Source: Nitriliruptoraceae bacterium
GTDB lineage: Bacteria > Actinomycetota > Nitriliruptoria > Nitriliruptorales > Nitriliruptoraceae
Assembly (NCBI GenBank): GCA_007120565.1
Contig: SKNK01000102.1
Coordinates: 1-7,801 of the forward strand
Length of the DNA stretch: 7,801 nucleotides
Direction: 5' to 3'
Under the pieces are notes generated by a model that was not told the origin of the DNA, ran no database searches, and saw only the letters and a list, made by a program, of their open reading frames with translations. The position numbers and the translations under genes are program-made. This document shows, one piece after another, positions 1-6,593 of this stretch; the stretch's first letter is position 1; the number at the start of each line of letters is the position of its first letter.

Positions 1-1263
1 AACCGCCGAGGGCATCAGGTCGGACGCGTCGAACCTCGCCGTCCCCTCTTCGAGCGCTCCGAGGACCGTCTCCGCGGACAGGGCAACGACCGGGTCCTGG
101 TAGCAGTCCGCTGAGGTCTCGATGTTGGGAGAGATGCGTGCGACCTCTTCGAAGCTGCCCTGTGCACATTGCGCGTCCCGGCCGGTGAAGACCCGGAGGA
201 ACTCCCGCACCTCGTCGCGGTCGGCGAAGGCGACGCTCAGTTCGCCGGCGATCAACGCCCCGTCCCCGCCGTCGACCTGTGGGAAGGAGAAGACCTCGAC
301 GTCCTCACCGATGCGGGCCTCCTCGGGGAAGTAGCTGACGATGAAGGATGCCTGCCGGTGCATGAGGCAGTCAGGGTCGTCACCGAAGAGCCCCTGCACC
401 GACTCACGGAAGTCACGGTCGGGGATCGACCCTGTGCCACCCGAGACGAACCCCTCCTGGTGGGTGATCTGCGCCATCAGCTCTGCGGCCTCGGTGATCT
501 CCGGTGAGTCGAACGCGAGCTCACCGTCGACCCATCGGTCGTAGGCGTCAGGTCCGGCGCTGCGCAGCACGATGTCCTCGAGCCAGTCGGTCGCCGGCCA
601 TCCCGTAGCAGCACCGGAACCCGTACCGATACACCAGGGCGTGTAGCCGTCGTCGAGCATCTGTTCGGACAGTCCGACCAGCTCGTCCCACGTGGCAGGT
701 TCCTGGTAGCCCTGCGCGTCGAAGGTCGGCAGGTGGTACCAGACGAGGCTCTTCAGGCTGACGTTGGTCGGGATGGCGTAGTGCTTCCCCTCGTACTCGC
801 CGAGCGAGACCAGGTAGTCACCGAAGGTCGCGCGGAGCTCGTCGATGTCGAACCCCAGGTCCTCCAGGGCAACGGCATTACCCGCCGCAGCCTGTTCGAT
901 CACCGCTCCCGGCTGCGGATACAACGCCACGTCCGGCCCAGTGCCCGCCTCGATCCGGGATCGGATCTCCTCTTCGAAGTTGTCCGACCCCTCGTAGCTC
1001 GCCTGAGCGTTGAACGGTTCGTTGAAGTGGGTCTCGATGACCGAGTTGAGGGCCCGTTCCTCGATCTGCGCCGGGGCACCGAAGACCTCGACGCTCGCTC
1101 CACCGAGGTCGATGACCGTCTCGGCCGGGTCACCCGCCTCCTCGATGTCGCTGTTGATCGCGTCGTTCTCTGCCTCCGCCGATGCGTCGGGCACATCGGG
1201 TGCGCAGGCGAAGAGCAGCATCGCGACACCAGGTGGCGCCAAGACCGAGCGTAGACCTCGCAT
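1..1263 (-). CDS. Sugar ABC transporter substrate-binding lipoprotein (alpha-glucoside-like), C-terminus cut by window edge
   Basis: This reads as 421 codons without a stop and continues past the left edge. The product would be an extracellular solute-binding protein (family 1) that captures a sugar outside the membrane and delivers it to ABC permeases. The N-terminus has a basic start, a short hydrophobic stretch and a lipobox-like LFAC with Cys20, then an acidic linker to about residue 50. Family-like segments are YAIPTNVSLKSLVWY (about 162-176), PATWDEL (about 189-195) and GWPATDWLED (221-230), which resemble alpha-glucoside/maltose-type binding proteins. Cys376 and Cys397 could form a disulfide. 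ATG at 1263 is chosen because GGAAGGA (1280-1274) lies 10 nt upstream. Judged by family length, only a few dozen residues are missing. No permease or ATPase is visible; they would be expected beyond the left edge. The family call is firm; the substrate is inferred from similarity only. Confidence 0.9.
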   Translation of the reverse strand, partial: MRGLRSVLAPPGVAMLLFACAPDVPDASAEAENDAINSDIEEAGDPAETVIDLGGASVEVFGAPAQIEERALNSVIETHFNEPFNAQASYEGSDNFEEEIRSRIEAGTGPDVALYPQPGAVIEQAAAGNAVALEDLGFDIDELRATFGDYLVSLGEYEGKHYAIPTNVSLKSLVWYHLPTFDAQGYQEPATWDELVGLSEQMLDDGYTPWCIGTGSGAATGWPATDWLEDIVLRSAGPDAYDRWVDGELAFDSPEITEAAELMAQITHQEGFVSGGTGSIPDRDFRESVQGLFGDDPDCLMHRQASFIVSYFPEEARIGEDVEVFSFPQVDGGDGALIAGELSVAFADRDEVREFLRVFTGRDAQCAQGSFEEVARISPNIETSADCYQDPVVALSAETVLGALEEGTARFDASDLMPSAV

Positions 1264-1404
1264 CGACGACCATTCCTTCCCGGCGGCTGCGGTTGAGCCA
1301 CCGACGCACGGGCTAGACGCGCGTCTTCCTCCCGTCGGCACCATCGCCACGGAACTCAAGGGTCAGCTGGCCCATCCCGAGGACCACGTGACCTCGCGGA
1401 GCCC
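1264..1404 (-). promoter_or_regulatory. Intergenic region upstream of the sugar-binding protein, with a 12-bp palindrome
   Basis: This 141-bp gap separates the stop of the GGDEF-EAL gene from the start of the binding-protein gene on the same strand. It holds a perfect 12-bp palindrome, AGACGCGCGTCT, at 1315-1326, about 50 bp upstream of the ATG and centred on CG, as LacI-family operators usually are. LacI-type regulators commonly control sugar-uptake genes, so an operator is plausible, but palindromes of this size also occur by chance in GC-rich DNA. I could not identify convincing -10 and -35 elements, nor a strong intrinsic terminator for the upstream gene. Confidence 0.3.
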
Positions 1405-4086
1405 CTAGGCCATGCCAGCCCCGACGGTGGAGCGTCGCAGGATGGCATCGATCTCGGACGCCGGCATCGGTCGATGGAAGTGGTAGCCCTGCCCGAGGGT
1501 GCAACCGGCCTTCGCGACGCCCTCCGCCTGGGCAGCCTCCTCGATCCCTTCCGCGATCAACTGGCACCCCAGCGTCGACCCCAGGCGCGCGATCGCGCGC
1601 ACGAACGAGGTTCCACCCGGCTCGCCGATCCCGGCCACGAAGGTGCGGTCGATCTTGAGGATGTCGACGGGCAGATCCCGGAGGCGCGACAGCGACGAGT
1701 ACCCGGCACCGAAGTCATCGATCGCCACGCGAGCACCTCCCGCCTGGAGCACGGCGAGGTCATCGACCGCGGTGTTGCTCGTCGCCAGCTGGCTCTCGGT
1801 GAGCTCGACGATCAGCGCCTTGGGAGGCAACCCACCGGCCTGAGCGTCGGCCCGCAGCCGCGACATGAACTCGGGCTGCGCCAACTCCCGCCCGGAGACG
1901 TTCACCGCCAAGCTCACTCCGTGATCGTCCCACCACTCGGCCGCGTCAGCGATCGCTCGCCGTCGGACGAGGGTGCCCAACGCGTCGATGAGCCCGGTCT
2001 GTTCTGCCACCGGGATGAACTCGGAGGGGGCGATGGGGCCGAGCGCGGGGTGGGTCCACCTCGCCAAGGCTTCCACCGCCACTACCTGTCCGGTCGCCAA
2101 CTCGACGATCGGTTGGTAAGCGACCGTAAGTCCGTCGTTCTCCACCGCTGATCTCAGCTCACGTTCGATCGTGTGTCGCTGGTGGGTCGCGGTGCCCATC
2201 TCCGGGACGAACAGCTCGACTCGACCTCGGCCGGCCGCCTTTGCGGCGTACATGGCCAGGTCCCCCTGCTGCAGGAGCTCGTCCGCTGACCGCGTCTGGG
2301 CCGTGGTCACCGCCACGCCGATGCTGGCATCGACGGTGACCGTCTCACCTGCGACGGTGATCGGACGCTGGATGGCCGCAAGCAGGCGGTCCGCGAGGGC
2401 CAGCGCCGCGCGCGGTTGCTCGCCCGTTCGTAGCAGCAAGGCGAACTCATCGCCGCCGAGCCGCGCGAACACGTCCCCCTCACGTGCGCAGGCAGCCAGC
2501 CGCTGGCTGATCTGCACGAGGAGTTCATCGCCAGCCGCATGGCCGAGCGTGTCGTTGACGAGCTTGAAGCCATCGAGGTCGAGCAACAGGAGCGCGACCG
2601 TTCCGACGGGCCGGTCGGCGACGTCCTCGAGCTGCTCGAGCAGGTGCAGCCGGTTCGGCACGCCGGTGAGAGCATCGTGGCGTGCCTGGTGGGCGAACCG
2701 GTCCGCCATCGCTCGGTTGCGCGCTTCGCGTTCCTCAAGGGCCGCGTGGGTATCCACCTGCTCGGTGATGTCCTCCGCGGTCCCGGTGTACCCACCTACC
2801 TCGCCGTCTTCGCCCAGGACGACGGCGGCGCGCAGGGCGATCACCCGGCGGGGTTGCAGTCCTGGTGGCTCGAACCGAACCACGCTCGCCTGACCCTCCG
2901 CCAGGTCGCGAAGCAACGTGACGGACGTCTCCGGATCGACGCCGAGCCGCTCCCAGAGCTGTTCGCCGGCCAGATCCTCCAACTCGACCTCGAGGATCTC
3001 GGACAGGCGCAGGTTGGTGAACCGCACCGCGCCGGCCGGATCGGTGAGGAAGATGCCGATCGGTGACGCACCTGCGAGCGCGCGGAACTGTTGCTCGCGC
3101 GCTCGGATCGTGCCTGTGGCCCGACGGACCTCGACCTCGGCCCGGTGCCTCCCTGAGGACTGAACATGGAAGACCCACGCGGCCAACCACACGATGGCGA
3201 GCACCCCAAGTCCGATGCCGAGGTGGTGGTAGCGCTGCCACAGCGTCGTCGAGCCGGCGATCGGGCGGAAGGTGACGTTCCACTCGTGGTCGACCAGTTC
3301 GCTCCGGACCGTCCGCTCCAATCCGGTGGATGCTCGGTCGGTCGCTGCGGAAGGGTCAGCGACCGTCGCCGCGTTGGTGCCGTCGTCATCGCTGATGGTG
3401 GCCACCAGGTTCGAACCCCGCAGTGACGCGTGTAGCAGCGCTTGCTCGTCCACGAAGACGAGCGACCATCCGAGCCGCGAACCCCCCTCCCCCTCGGCGC
3501 TCGGAGCGTCGTGAAGCGGGGCAGCCAGCGCGAACCGGCCGGGCAGGCCGGGTGAGAGTTCGATCAGGGTGGTCGAGCCGGCTTCCGCGCTCTGCCACAG
3601 CCCTTCAGTCAGCTCCGGGTGCCGCCGGACGTCGGCGAAGCTGAGGCTGACCCCGGACGGCTCGACCATCTGGAAAGCGATGACCCCGTCGCGCTCGTGG
3701 GCGAAGCCCACGGCCTCCACGCCCGGGTAGCGTTCCGAGAGGGTGGAGCCCCCGGTCAGCTGCCCGACGAACGAGCGGTACGTGGCCGAGGTGACCACCT
3801 GCCCCGAGTGCAGGCCGTGCACCGCGTTCAGCACCATGTCCAGGCGCTCGACCTGCGCTTCGAAGGCATCGGTGACCCGAGCCGTCGCTCGCTCGAACTC
3901 GGCGAGTTCATCCTCGTGAGCCGCCCTACCCGAAGCGATCCCGGTGCCAACGGCCATCACGACGCCGAGCACGACGAGACCAGCGGTGATCGACCGCGTC
4001 CACCGGCCTCGAAGATCCGAGCCGGTTCCTCGATCCGCTCCACCGCCCGACATCGCCCAGAACCTACGGTCGGACACGATCGGCAT
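1405..4086 (-). CDS. Membrane-bound CHASE-PAS-GGDEF-EAL cyclic di-GMP turnover protein
   Basis: This 893-residue bifunctional sensor has diguanylate cyclase (2 GTP to c-di-GMP) and phosphodiesterase (c-di-GMP to pGpG) domains. Domain order is: membrane helix about 33-52; periplasmic-side CHASE-like sensor about 60-280 (YPGVEAVGFAHERD at 120-133); membrane helix about 288-306; PAS about 330-445; GGDEF about 465-625; EAL about 640-885. The cyclase site GGDEF (544-548) is intact, and RxxD (R535-D538) sits exactly five residues before it, the usual product-inhibition I-site. EAL residues expected for catalysis are all present: E672, N729, E761, D790, D791, K811, E846, Q866. Both activities could therefore work; which one dominates cannot be read from the sequence. 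The ATG at 4086 has a weak ribosome site and lies 16 bp after a small ORF, so translational coupling is possible. Met12 is an alternative start. The ligand of the CHASE domain is unknown. Confidence 0.95.
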   Translation of the reverse strand: MPIVSDRRFWAMSGGGADRGTGSDLRGRWTRSITAGLVVLGVVMAVGTGIASGRAAHEDELAEFERATARVTDAFEAQVERLDMVLNAVHGLHSGQVVTSATYRSFVGQLTGGSTLSERYPGVEAVGFAHERDGVIAFQMVEPSGVSLSFADVRRHPELTEGLWQSAEAGSTTLIELSPGLPGRFALAAPLHDAPSAEGEGGSRLGWSLVFVDEQALLHASLRGSNLVATISDDDGTNAATVADPSAATDRASTGLERTVRSELVDHEWNVTFRPIAGSTTLWQRYHHLGIGLGVLAIVWLAAWVFHVQSSGRHRAEVEVRRATGTIRAREQQFRALAGASPIGIFLTDPAGAVRFTNLRLSEILEVELEDLAGEQLWERLGVDPETSVTLLRDLAEGQASVVRFEPPGLQPRRVIALRAAVVLGEDGEVGGYTGTAEDITEQVDTHAALEEREARNRAMADRFAHQARHDALTGVPNRLHLLEQLEDVADRPVGTVALLLLDLDGFKLVNDTLGHAAGDELLVQISQRLAACAREGDVFARLGGDEFALLLRTGEQPRAALALADRLLAAIQRPITVAGETVTVDASIGVAVTTAQTRSADELLQQGDLAMYAAKAAGRGRVELFVPEMGTATHQRHTIERELRSAVENDGLTVAYQPIVELATGQVVAVEALARWTHPALGPIAPSEFIPVAEQTGLIDALGTLVRRRAIADAAEWWDDHGVSLAVNVSGRELAQPEFMSRLRADAQAGGLPPKALIVELTESQLATSNTAVDDLAVLQAGGARVAIDDFGAGYSSLSRLRDLPVDILKIDRTFVAGIGEPGGTSFVRAIARLGSTLGCQLIAEGIEEAAQAEGVAKAGCTLGQGYHFHRPMPASEIDAILRRSTVGAGMA

Positions 4087-4102
4087 CTCTGTGGGGGTTC
4101 GT

Positions 4103-4255
4103 CTATCCCGTCGACACCTCCAACCACTTCTTGAGAGCTACGGGGTCGCACGTGGAGCCAGCGCACGGCTTGGCGATGCCTCCAGCGGCTCGTAGCCTGC
4201 CCGCGAGGACGACGAAGCTGCGGATGTCAACGACGGGGGACGGCGACACCGGCAT
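4103..4255 (-). CDS. Small 50-residue protein of unknown function, upstream of the GGDEF-EAL gene
   Basis: This is a short ORF of 50 codons on the same strand as the GGDEF-EAL gene, ending 16 bp before its start. The main support is a near-ideal Shine-Dalgarno, GGAGGTGA (4267-4260), with 7 nt between its GGAGG and the ATG at 4255. That is the best ribosome site on the left side of the window, whereas the large downstream gene has almost none. The predicted protein begins MPVSPSPVVDIRSF, has a short hydrophobic patch around residues 14-18, a CX4C pair (Cys31, Cys36) and a basic-aromatic tail (LKKWLEV, 41-47). I do not recognise a family. It may be a small regulatory or metal/thiol protein working with the c-di-GMP enzyme, or a leader ORF that drives coupled translation. 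The same frame stays open upstream, but the ribosome site favours this start. Confidence 0.55.
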   Translation of the reverse strand: MPVSPSPVVDIRSFVVLAGRLRAAGGIAKPCAGSTCDPVALKKWLEVSTG

Positions 4256-4670
4256 GACCTCACCTCCAGGGGCGGCTCCCCGCAACGGTCGTGGTCCGTG
4301 CCGACGATCCTCGCCGCTGCGGGTCTCGGCCTCGTGCTCGTGGCTGGCTAACCGTGGCGGGCATCCTCGCCCGCGACGCCACCCAAGGAGCAGGCGTACC
4401 AACGCTTCCGCGTGTGGGTCGAGGATCCGCAACAGGCCGGCCAACTCGTGGGAGCCTTCGAGACACGTCCTGGGGTCGACGAGGTCGTCGATGCCTTGGA
4501 GCCCAGCCGCCATCACCTGGGTAACTGACACCCGGCGTCGCGTGGCACCGGCGCGCCCGACGGGCTGGGCGACCCCGTGCAACCTTCCGGTGCAACCTGG
4601 CGGGCGAGCTGGGCGTCGGTAGGGGTGAGCGTGCGGCGAGCCCCGCTGCCGACTCCAGGACGAGGCCATC
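4256..4670. other. Region between divergent gene blocks, no clear intact gene
   Basis: These 415 bp separate the minus-strand GGDEF-EAL block from the plus-strand lipoprotein gene and should carry the promoters for both. Several long open frames cross it on both strands, but they shadow one another and none has a start with ribosome-site support. A 9-bp direct repeat, GTGCAACCT, occurs at 4577-4585 and 4590-4598 (period 13). A TAGGGG at 4620-4625 is a weak -10 candidate for the downstream gene, with no matching -35. A short GGGG/CCCC hairpin (4269-4281) sits just upstream of the small ORF's ribosome site on the minus strand. Confidence 0.4.
4298..4528 (+). pseudogene. Possible remnant of a small membrane-anchored or secreted protein, interrupted by one TAA
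   Basis: One plus-strand frame starts at a possible GTG (4298) and encodes a hydrophobic stretch (TILAAAGLGLVLVAG). It meets TAA at 4349-4351, then stays open for 58 codons to TGA at 4526-4528. The downstream part includes the stretches FRVWVEDPQQAGQLV and RPGVDEVVDAL, which read like a beta-alpha-beta unit. A single C-to-T change (CAA to TAA) would explain the break and join a signal- or anchor-like segment to a small domain. Against this, GC by codon position is symmetrical (about 78% at both first and third positions), so the antisense frame looks equally open, and no good ribosome site precedes the GTG. This could be a chance open frame, a decayed gene or a sequencing error. Confidence 0.2.
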
Positions 4671-5384
4671 ATGCGCAGACACTCCCACCCCTTCGCCGCC
4701 GCTGTCGTCGTGCTGGCCATCGCCATCACCGCTTGCGGCGCGAACGAACCGGTCGGACCCGACCCCGCTGAGGCATCTGGAGGTACCGCCGATGCCGCGG
4801 CAGCCGACGAGACCCCGACCACGCCGGATCCCGAAGACGTCGCCGAGGACATCGCAGAGGACGCCGCTGATGACGGCACGGATGACGGCACGGATGACGT
4901 CGCGGGCTCGATCGACAACGAGGCAGACTGCTCCGCTCAGGGCACGATCATCGACGCGCAGCCCAGCGACGGCATGCCCGCCGAGGTTGCCGCCGCGCGT
5001 GACGTCCTCCTGGATGCCGCGCTGCGGTGCGACGAGCAGATGCTGTTCACCGCGATCGAGGAGTCTGAGAGCTTCAGCTTCTCCTTCGGCGACCACGACG
5101 ACGCGATCGGCTACTGGTGGGACCTCGAGGCAGCTGGCGACGAACCCTTCCTCCGGCTCGCGCAGGTGCTGGGCACGACCCCATCGACGGTCCACGATGG
5201 GCAGCTCTGGGTCTGGCCGCAGGTGCACACCGGCCGCGCCGAGGACACGACCGCCGAGGCGTGGGCCGAGTTGACCTGGCTCGACGACCCCGCAGCTATC
5301 CGAGCCTCCCACGACGGCTACCTCGACTGGCGTGTCGGCATCAGCTCGGACGGTGAGTGGAGGTTCTTCGTCCGCGGCGACTGA
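4671..5384 (+). CDS. Secreted lipoprotein with acidic linker and a C-terminal domain of unknown function
   Basis: This 237-residue protein is predicted to be exported and lipid-anchored. It has a basic start, a hydrophobic segment (residues 8-20) and the lipobox ITAC with Cys22. Residues 23-80 form a low-complexity, strongly acidic linker that includes a short DDGT-DDGT-DD repeat. About residues 98-237 look like a folded domain rich in W, F and Y: YWWDLEAAGDEPFLRLAQVLG (128-148), a G-x-L-W-V-W-P segment (157-163), and a C-terminal RVGISSDGEWRFFVRGD. Similar domains occur in uncharacterised bacterial secreted proteins, but I cannot name the family or an activity. Cys87 and Cys110 could pair. 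The ATG at 4671 is supported by GAGG five nt upstream and by the well-placed signal sequence. A 131-bp gap containing a large palindrome separates it from the next gene, so it is probably its own transcription unit. Confidence 0.85.
   Translation: MRRHSHPFAAAVVVLAIAITACGANEPVGPDPAEASGGTADAAAADETPTTPDPEDVAEDIAEDAADDGTDDGTDDVAGSIDNEADCSAQGTIIDAQPSDGMPAEVAAARDVLLDAALRCDEQMLFTAIEESESFSFSFGDHDDAIGYWWDLEAAGDEPFLRLAQVLGTTPSTVHDGQLWVWPQVHTGRAEDTTAEAWAELTWLDDPAAIRASHDGYLDWRVGISSDGEWRFFVRGD
4869..4899 (+). repeat. 12-bp tandem repeat inside the lipoprotein's acidic linker
   Basis: The 12-bp unit GATGACGGCACG occurs at 4869-4880 and 4881-4892, followed by a partial copy at 4893-4899. It encodes Asp-Asp-Gly-Thr units. 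Since 12 is a multiple of three, gain or loss of a copy keeps the frame and would only change linker length. Confidence 0.85.
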
Positions 5385-5422
5385 CCACGCTCCCGCGACC
5401 AACAGGGCCGTTCGGGTGGCGA

Positions 5423-5462
5423 ACAGGACCGGAAGTTACGGTACCGTAACTTCCGGTCCTGT
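5423..5462. promoter_or_regulatory. Perfect 40-bp palindrome between the lipoprotein and hemolysin III genes
   Basis: The left half, ACAGGACCGGAAGTTACGGT, is exactly mirrored by the right half, with the dyad centre between 5442 and 5443 and no spacer. It lies 38 bp after the lipoprotein stop and 52 bp before the hemolysin III start. The core TTACGGTACCGTAA has the shape of operators bound by TetR-family dimers, and the position suits repression of the downstream gene pair. As RNA it could fold into a stem of about 18 bp with a GTAC loop and act as a terminator of the upstream gene, though no T-run follows. An extra half-like copy, AACAGGGCCG, lies at 5401-5410, matching 9 of 10 bases of 5422-5431. 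The palindrome itself is certain; its role is inferred. Confidence 0.8.
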
Positions 5463-5494
5463 CGGCTGGGGTTCAGCACCTTCGCCGGCCTCCC

Positions 5495-5508
5495 CGCTCG
5501 TAGGAGCG
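5495..5508 (+). promoter_or_regulatory. Small hairpin covering the hemolysin III ribosome binding site
   Basis: CGCTC (5495-5499) can pair with GAGCG (5504-5508) around a 4-nt loop. The Shine-Dalgarno GGAG (5503-5506) of the hemolysin III gene falls inside this structure, so translation initiation might be modulated. A five-base-pair stem is weak and may have no role. Confidence 0.25.
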
Positions 5509-5514
5509 CTCACC

Positions 5515-6171
5515 ATGCCTCAGCTTTCGCTGGACACGGCCACCACGGTCCGCCCACTGCTGCGCGGGTGGCTCCATGCCGGCGCGGCCGTGCTCCTCCT
5601 CGCGAGTTCACCCTTGCTGTGGTCGGTCACCGAAGGCCGTGCCGCACGGGTGTCGGTGGTGGTCTACCTCGCCGGTGTCGGCGCGATGCTCGTGGTCAGC
5701 GCCATCTACCACGTCCCCGAGTGGGGCGAAGCGGCCAAGCGTGGTCTGCGTCGCGCTGACCACTCCGCCATCTTCCTGTGCATCGCGGGTACCTACACAC
5801 CGGTGCTCACCGTCGGGACCGACGGCTGGTTCAGGACCGCGATGCTCATCACGGTCTGGGGCGGAGCGGCCGCGGGGATCGCGATCTCCAACGTGTTGAT
5901 CAACGCCCGGCCGTGGCTGGTCGCTACCCCGTACGTGGTGCTCGGGTGGGTGTCGATCCTGCTCCTGCCAGCACTTCTACGGCTGTCCTCGACCATCATG
6001 ATCCTCGTGCTGGCCGGCGGTGTCGCCTACACCTTGGGGGCGGCCATCTACGCCCGCAAGCGGCCCGATCCGTGGCCACGGGTCTTCGGCTTCCACGAGG
6101 CCTTCCACGCACTGACGGTCGTGGCGGTCGCCCTGCACTGGGTCGCGGTGCGCCTGGCCCTGCAGGCGTGA
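5515..6171 (+). CDS. Hemolysin III / PAQR-type seven-helix membrane protein
   Basis: This 218-residue integral membrane protein matches the hemolysin III family (relatives of adiponectin/progestin receptors) in length, hydrophobicity and motifs. The family's predicted zinc site is present: SAIYH with His66, RADHS with Asp82, and the C-terminal GFHEAFH with His194 and His198. IAGTYTP (90-96) is also characteristic. Repeated hydrophobic stretches fit about seven transmembrane helices. Bacterial members are proposed to be membrane hydrolases or regulators of membrane lipids; the name hemolysin is historical and does not establish toxicity. The ATG at 5515 is chosen for GGAG eight nt upstream and normal family length; the frame stays open upstream into the previous gene, but that extension is not hydrophobic or conserved-looking. 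Its stop overlaps the GTG of the next gene, so the two are probably co-translated. Confidence 0.92.
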   Translation: MPQLSLDTATTVRPLLRGWLHAGAAVLLLASSPLLWSVTEGRAARVSVVVYLAGVGAMLVVSAIYHVPEWGEAAKRGLRRADHSAIFLCIAGTYTPVLTVGTDGWFRTAMLITVWGGAAAGIAISNVLINARPWLVATPYVVLGWVSILLLPALLRLSSTIMILVLAGGVAYTLGAAIYARKRPDPWPRVFGFHEAFHALTVVAVALHWVAVRLALQA

Positions 6172-6593
6172 GGGGTCCCGCGAGGGGCCGGCGCCTCGCC
6201 GCGGGCATCGCCGTCGCGATGCTCCTCGTCGGCTGCGGCAGCGGACCGGACGTCGAGGGCACCGAGGATGCCCTGGGGCAACTGCGGAGCGACCTCGCCG
6301 ACAACCCGGACGTCACGAGCGTCATCACTCGCATCGACACCTCAACGGGCACGGCCTCTCCCAGCATGATCACGGTCATCGCCGAAGCCAACACCCCGGA
6401 CGAAGAGCGGATCCTCGCGCTGATCCACGACATCGCTCGTGACACGTGGCGCTCGGCCATCCCATCCATCTCGACCCTCACGATCGAGGTCGATGTCGCC
6501 AGCACAACGGCCAGCTACGACACCCGTCACGTCTTCGACGAACTCGCGGTACGTCGCTCCACCCTCGAGGAGGAGTTCGGTCCGCGGCCCTGA
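6168..6593 (+). CDS. Small lipoprotein of unknown function, translationally coupled to hemolysin III
   Basis: This 141-residue protein starts at GTG 6168, giving a GTGA overlap with the hemolysin III stop, a typical sign of translational coupling in an operon. The start is supported by what follows: a basic region (RGPARGRR), a hydrophobic segment and a clean lipobox LVGC with Cys23, predicting an exported lipid-anchored protein. The mature part alternates likely strands and helices: SMITVIAEA (about 66-74), DEERILALIHDIARDTW (about 78-94), then ISTLTIEVDVAS. I see no catalytic motif and do not recognise the family. The overlap suggests it works in the membrane context of the hemolysin III protein, perhaps as an accessory subunit; that is inference. 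The longer upstream frame antisense-shadows or overlaps the hemolysin III gene and was not used. Confidence 0.8.
   Translation: MRGPARGRRLAAGIAVAMLLVGCGSGPDVEGTEDALGQLRSDLADNPDVTSVITRIDTSTGTASPSMITVIAEANTPDEERILALIHDIARDTWRSAIPSISTLTIEVDVASTTASYDTRHVFDELAVRRSTLEEEFGPRP

Noticed and set aside
733..1254. 173-codon plus-strand frame across the binding-protein gene
   Set aside because: It is antisense to a clear solute-binding protein and has no ribosome site or domain.
1313..1375. 20-codon minus-strand ORF after the GGDEF-EAL stop (begins MGQLTLEFRGDG)
   Set aside because: It looks protein-like but has no ribosome site. The EAL protein already ends normally after QGYHFHRPMP, so it is not a frameshifted tail.
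1382..1398. GAGG...CACGTG...CCTC dyad just downstream of the GGDEF-EAL gene, considered as terminator
   Set aside because: The pairing is interrupted and short, and no T-run follows; it is too weak to call a terminator.
4103..4918. 271-codon minus-strand frame extending upstream of the small ORF
   Set aside because: Its first part is antisense to the acidic linker of the lipoprotein gene, giving Ser/Ala/Val low-complexity sequence. Only the last 50 codons have a supported ribosome site and start.
4260..5402. 380-codon minus-strand frame
   Set aside because: It lies antisense to the lipoprotein gene, which has a signal peptide, lipobox and ribosome site. The minus frame has no recognisable domain and is a GC-rich shadow.
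5332..5514. N-terminal extension of hemolysin III to an ATG inside the lipoprotein gene
   Set aside because: The extra 61 residues are polar and low-complexity, cross the 40-bp palindrome and exceed family length; ATG 5515 has its own GGAG site.
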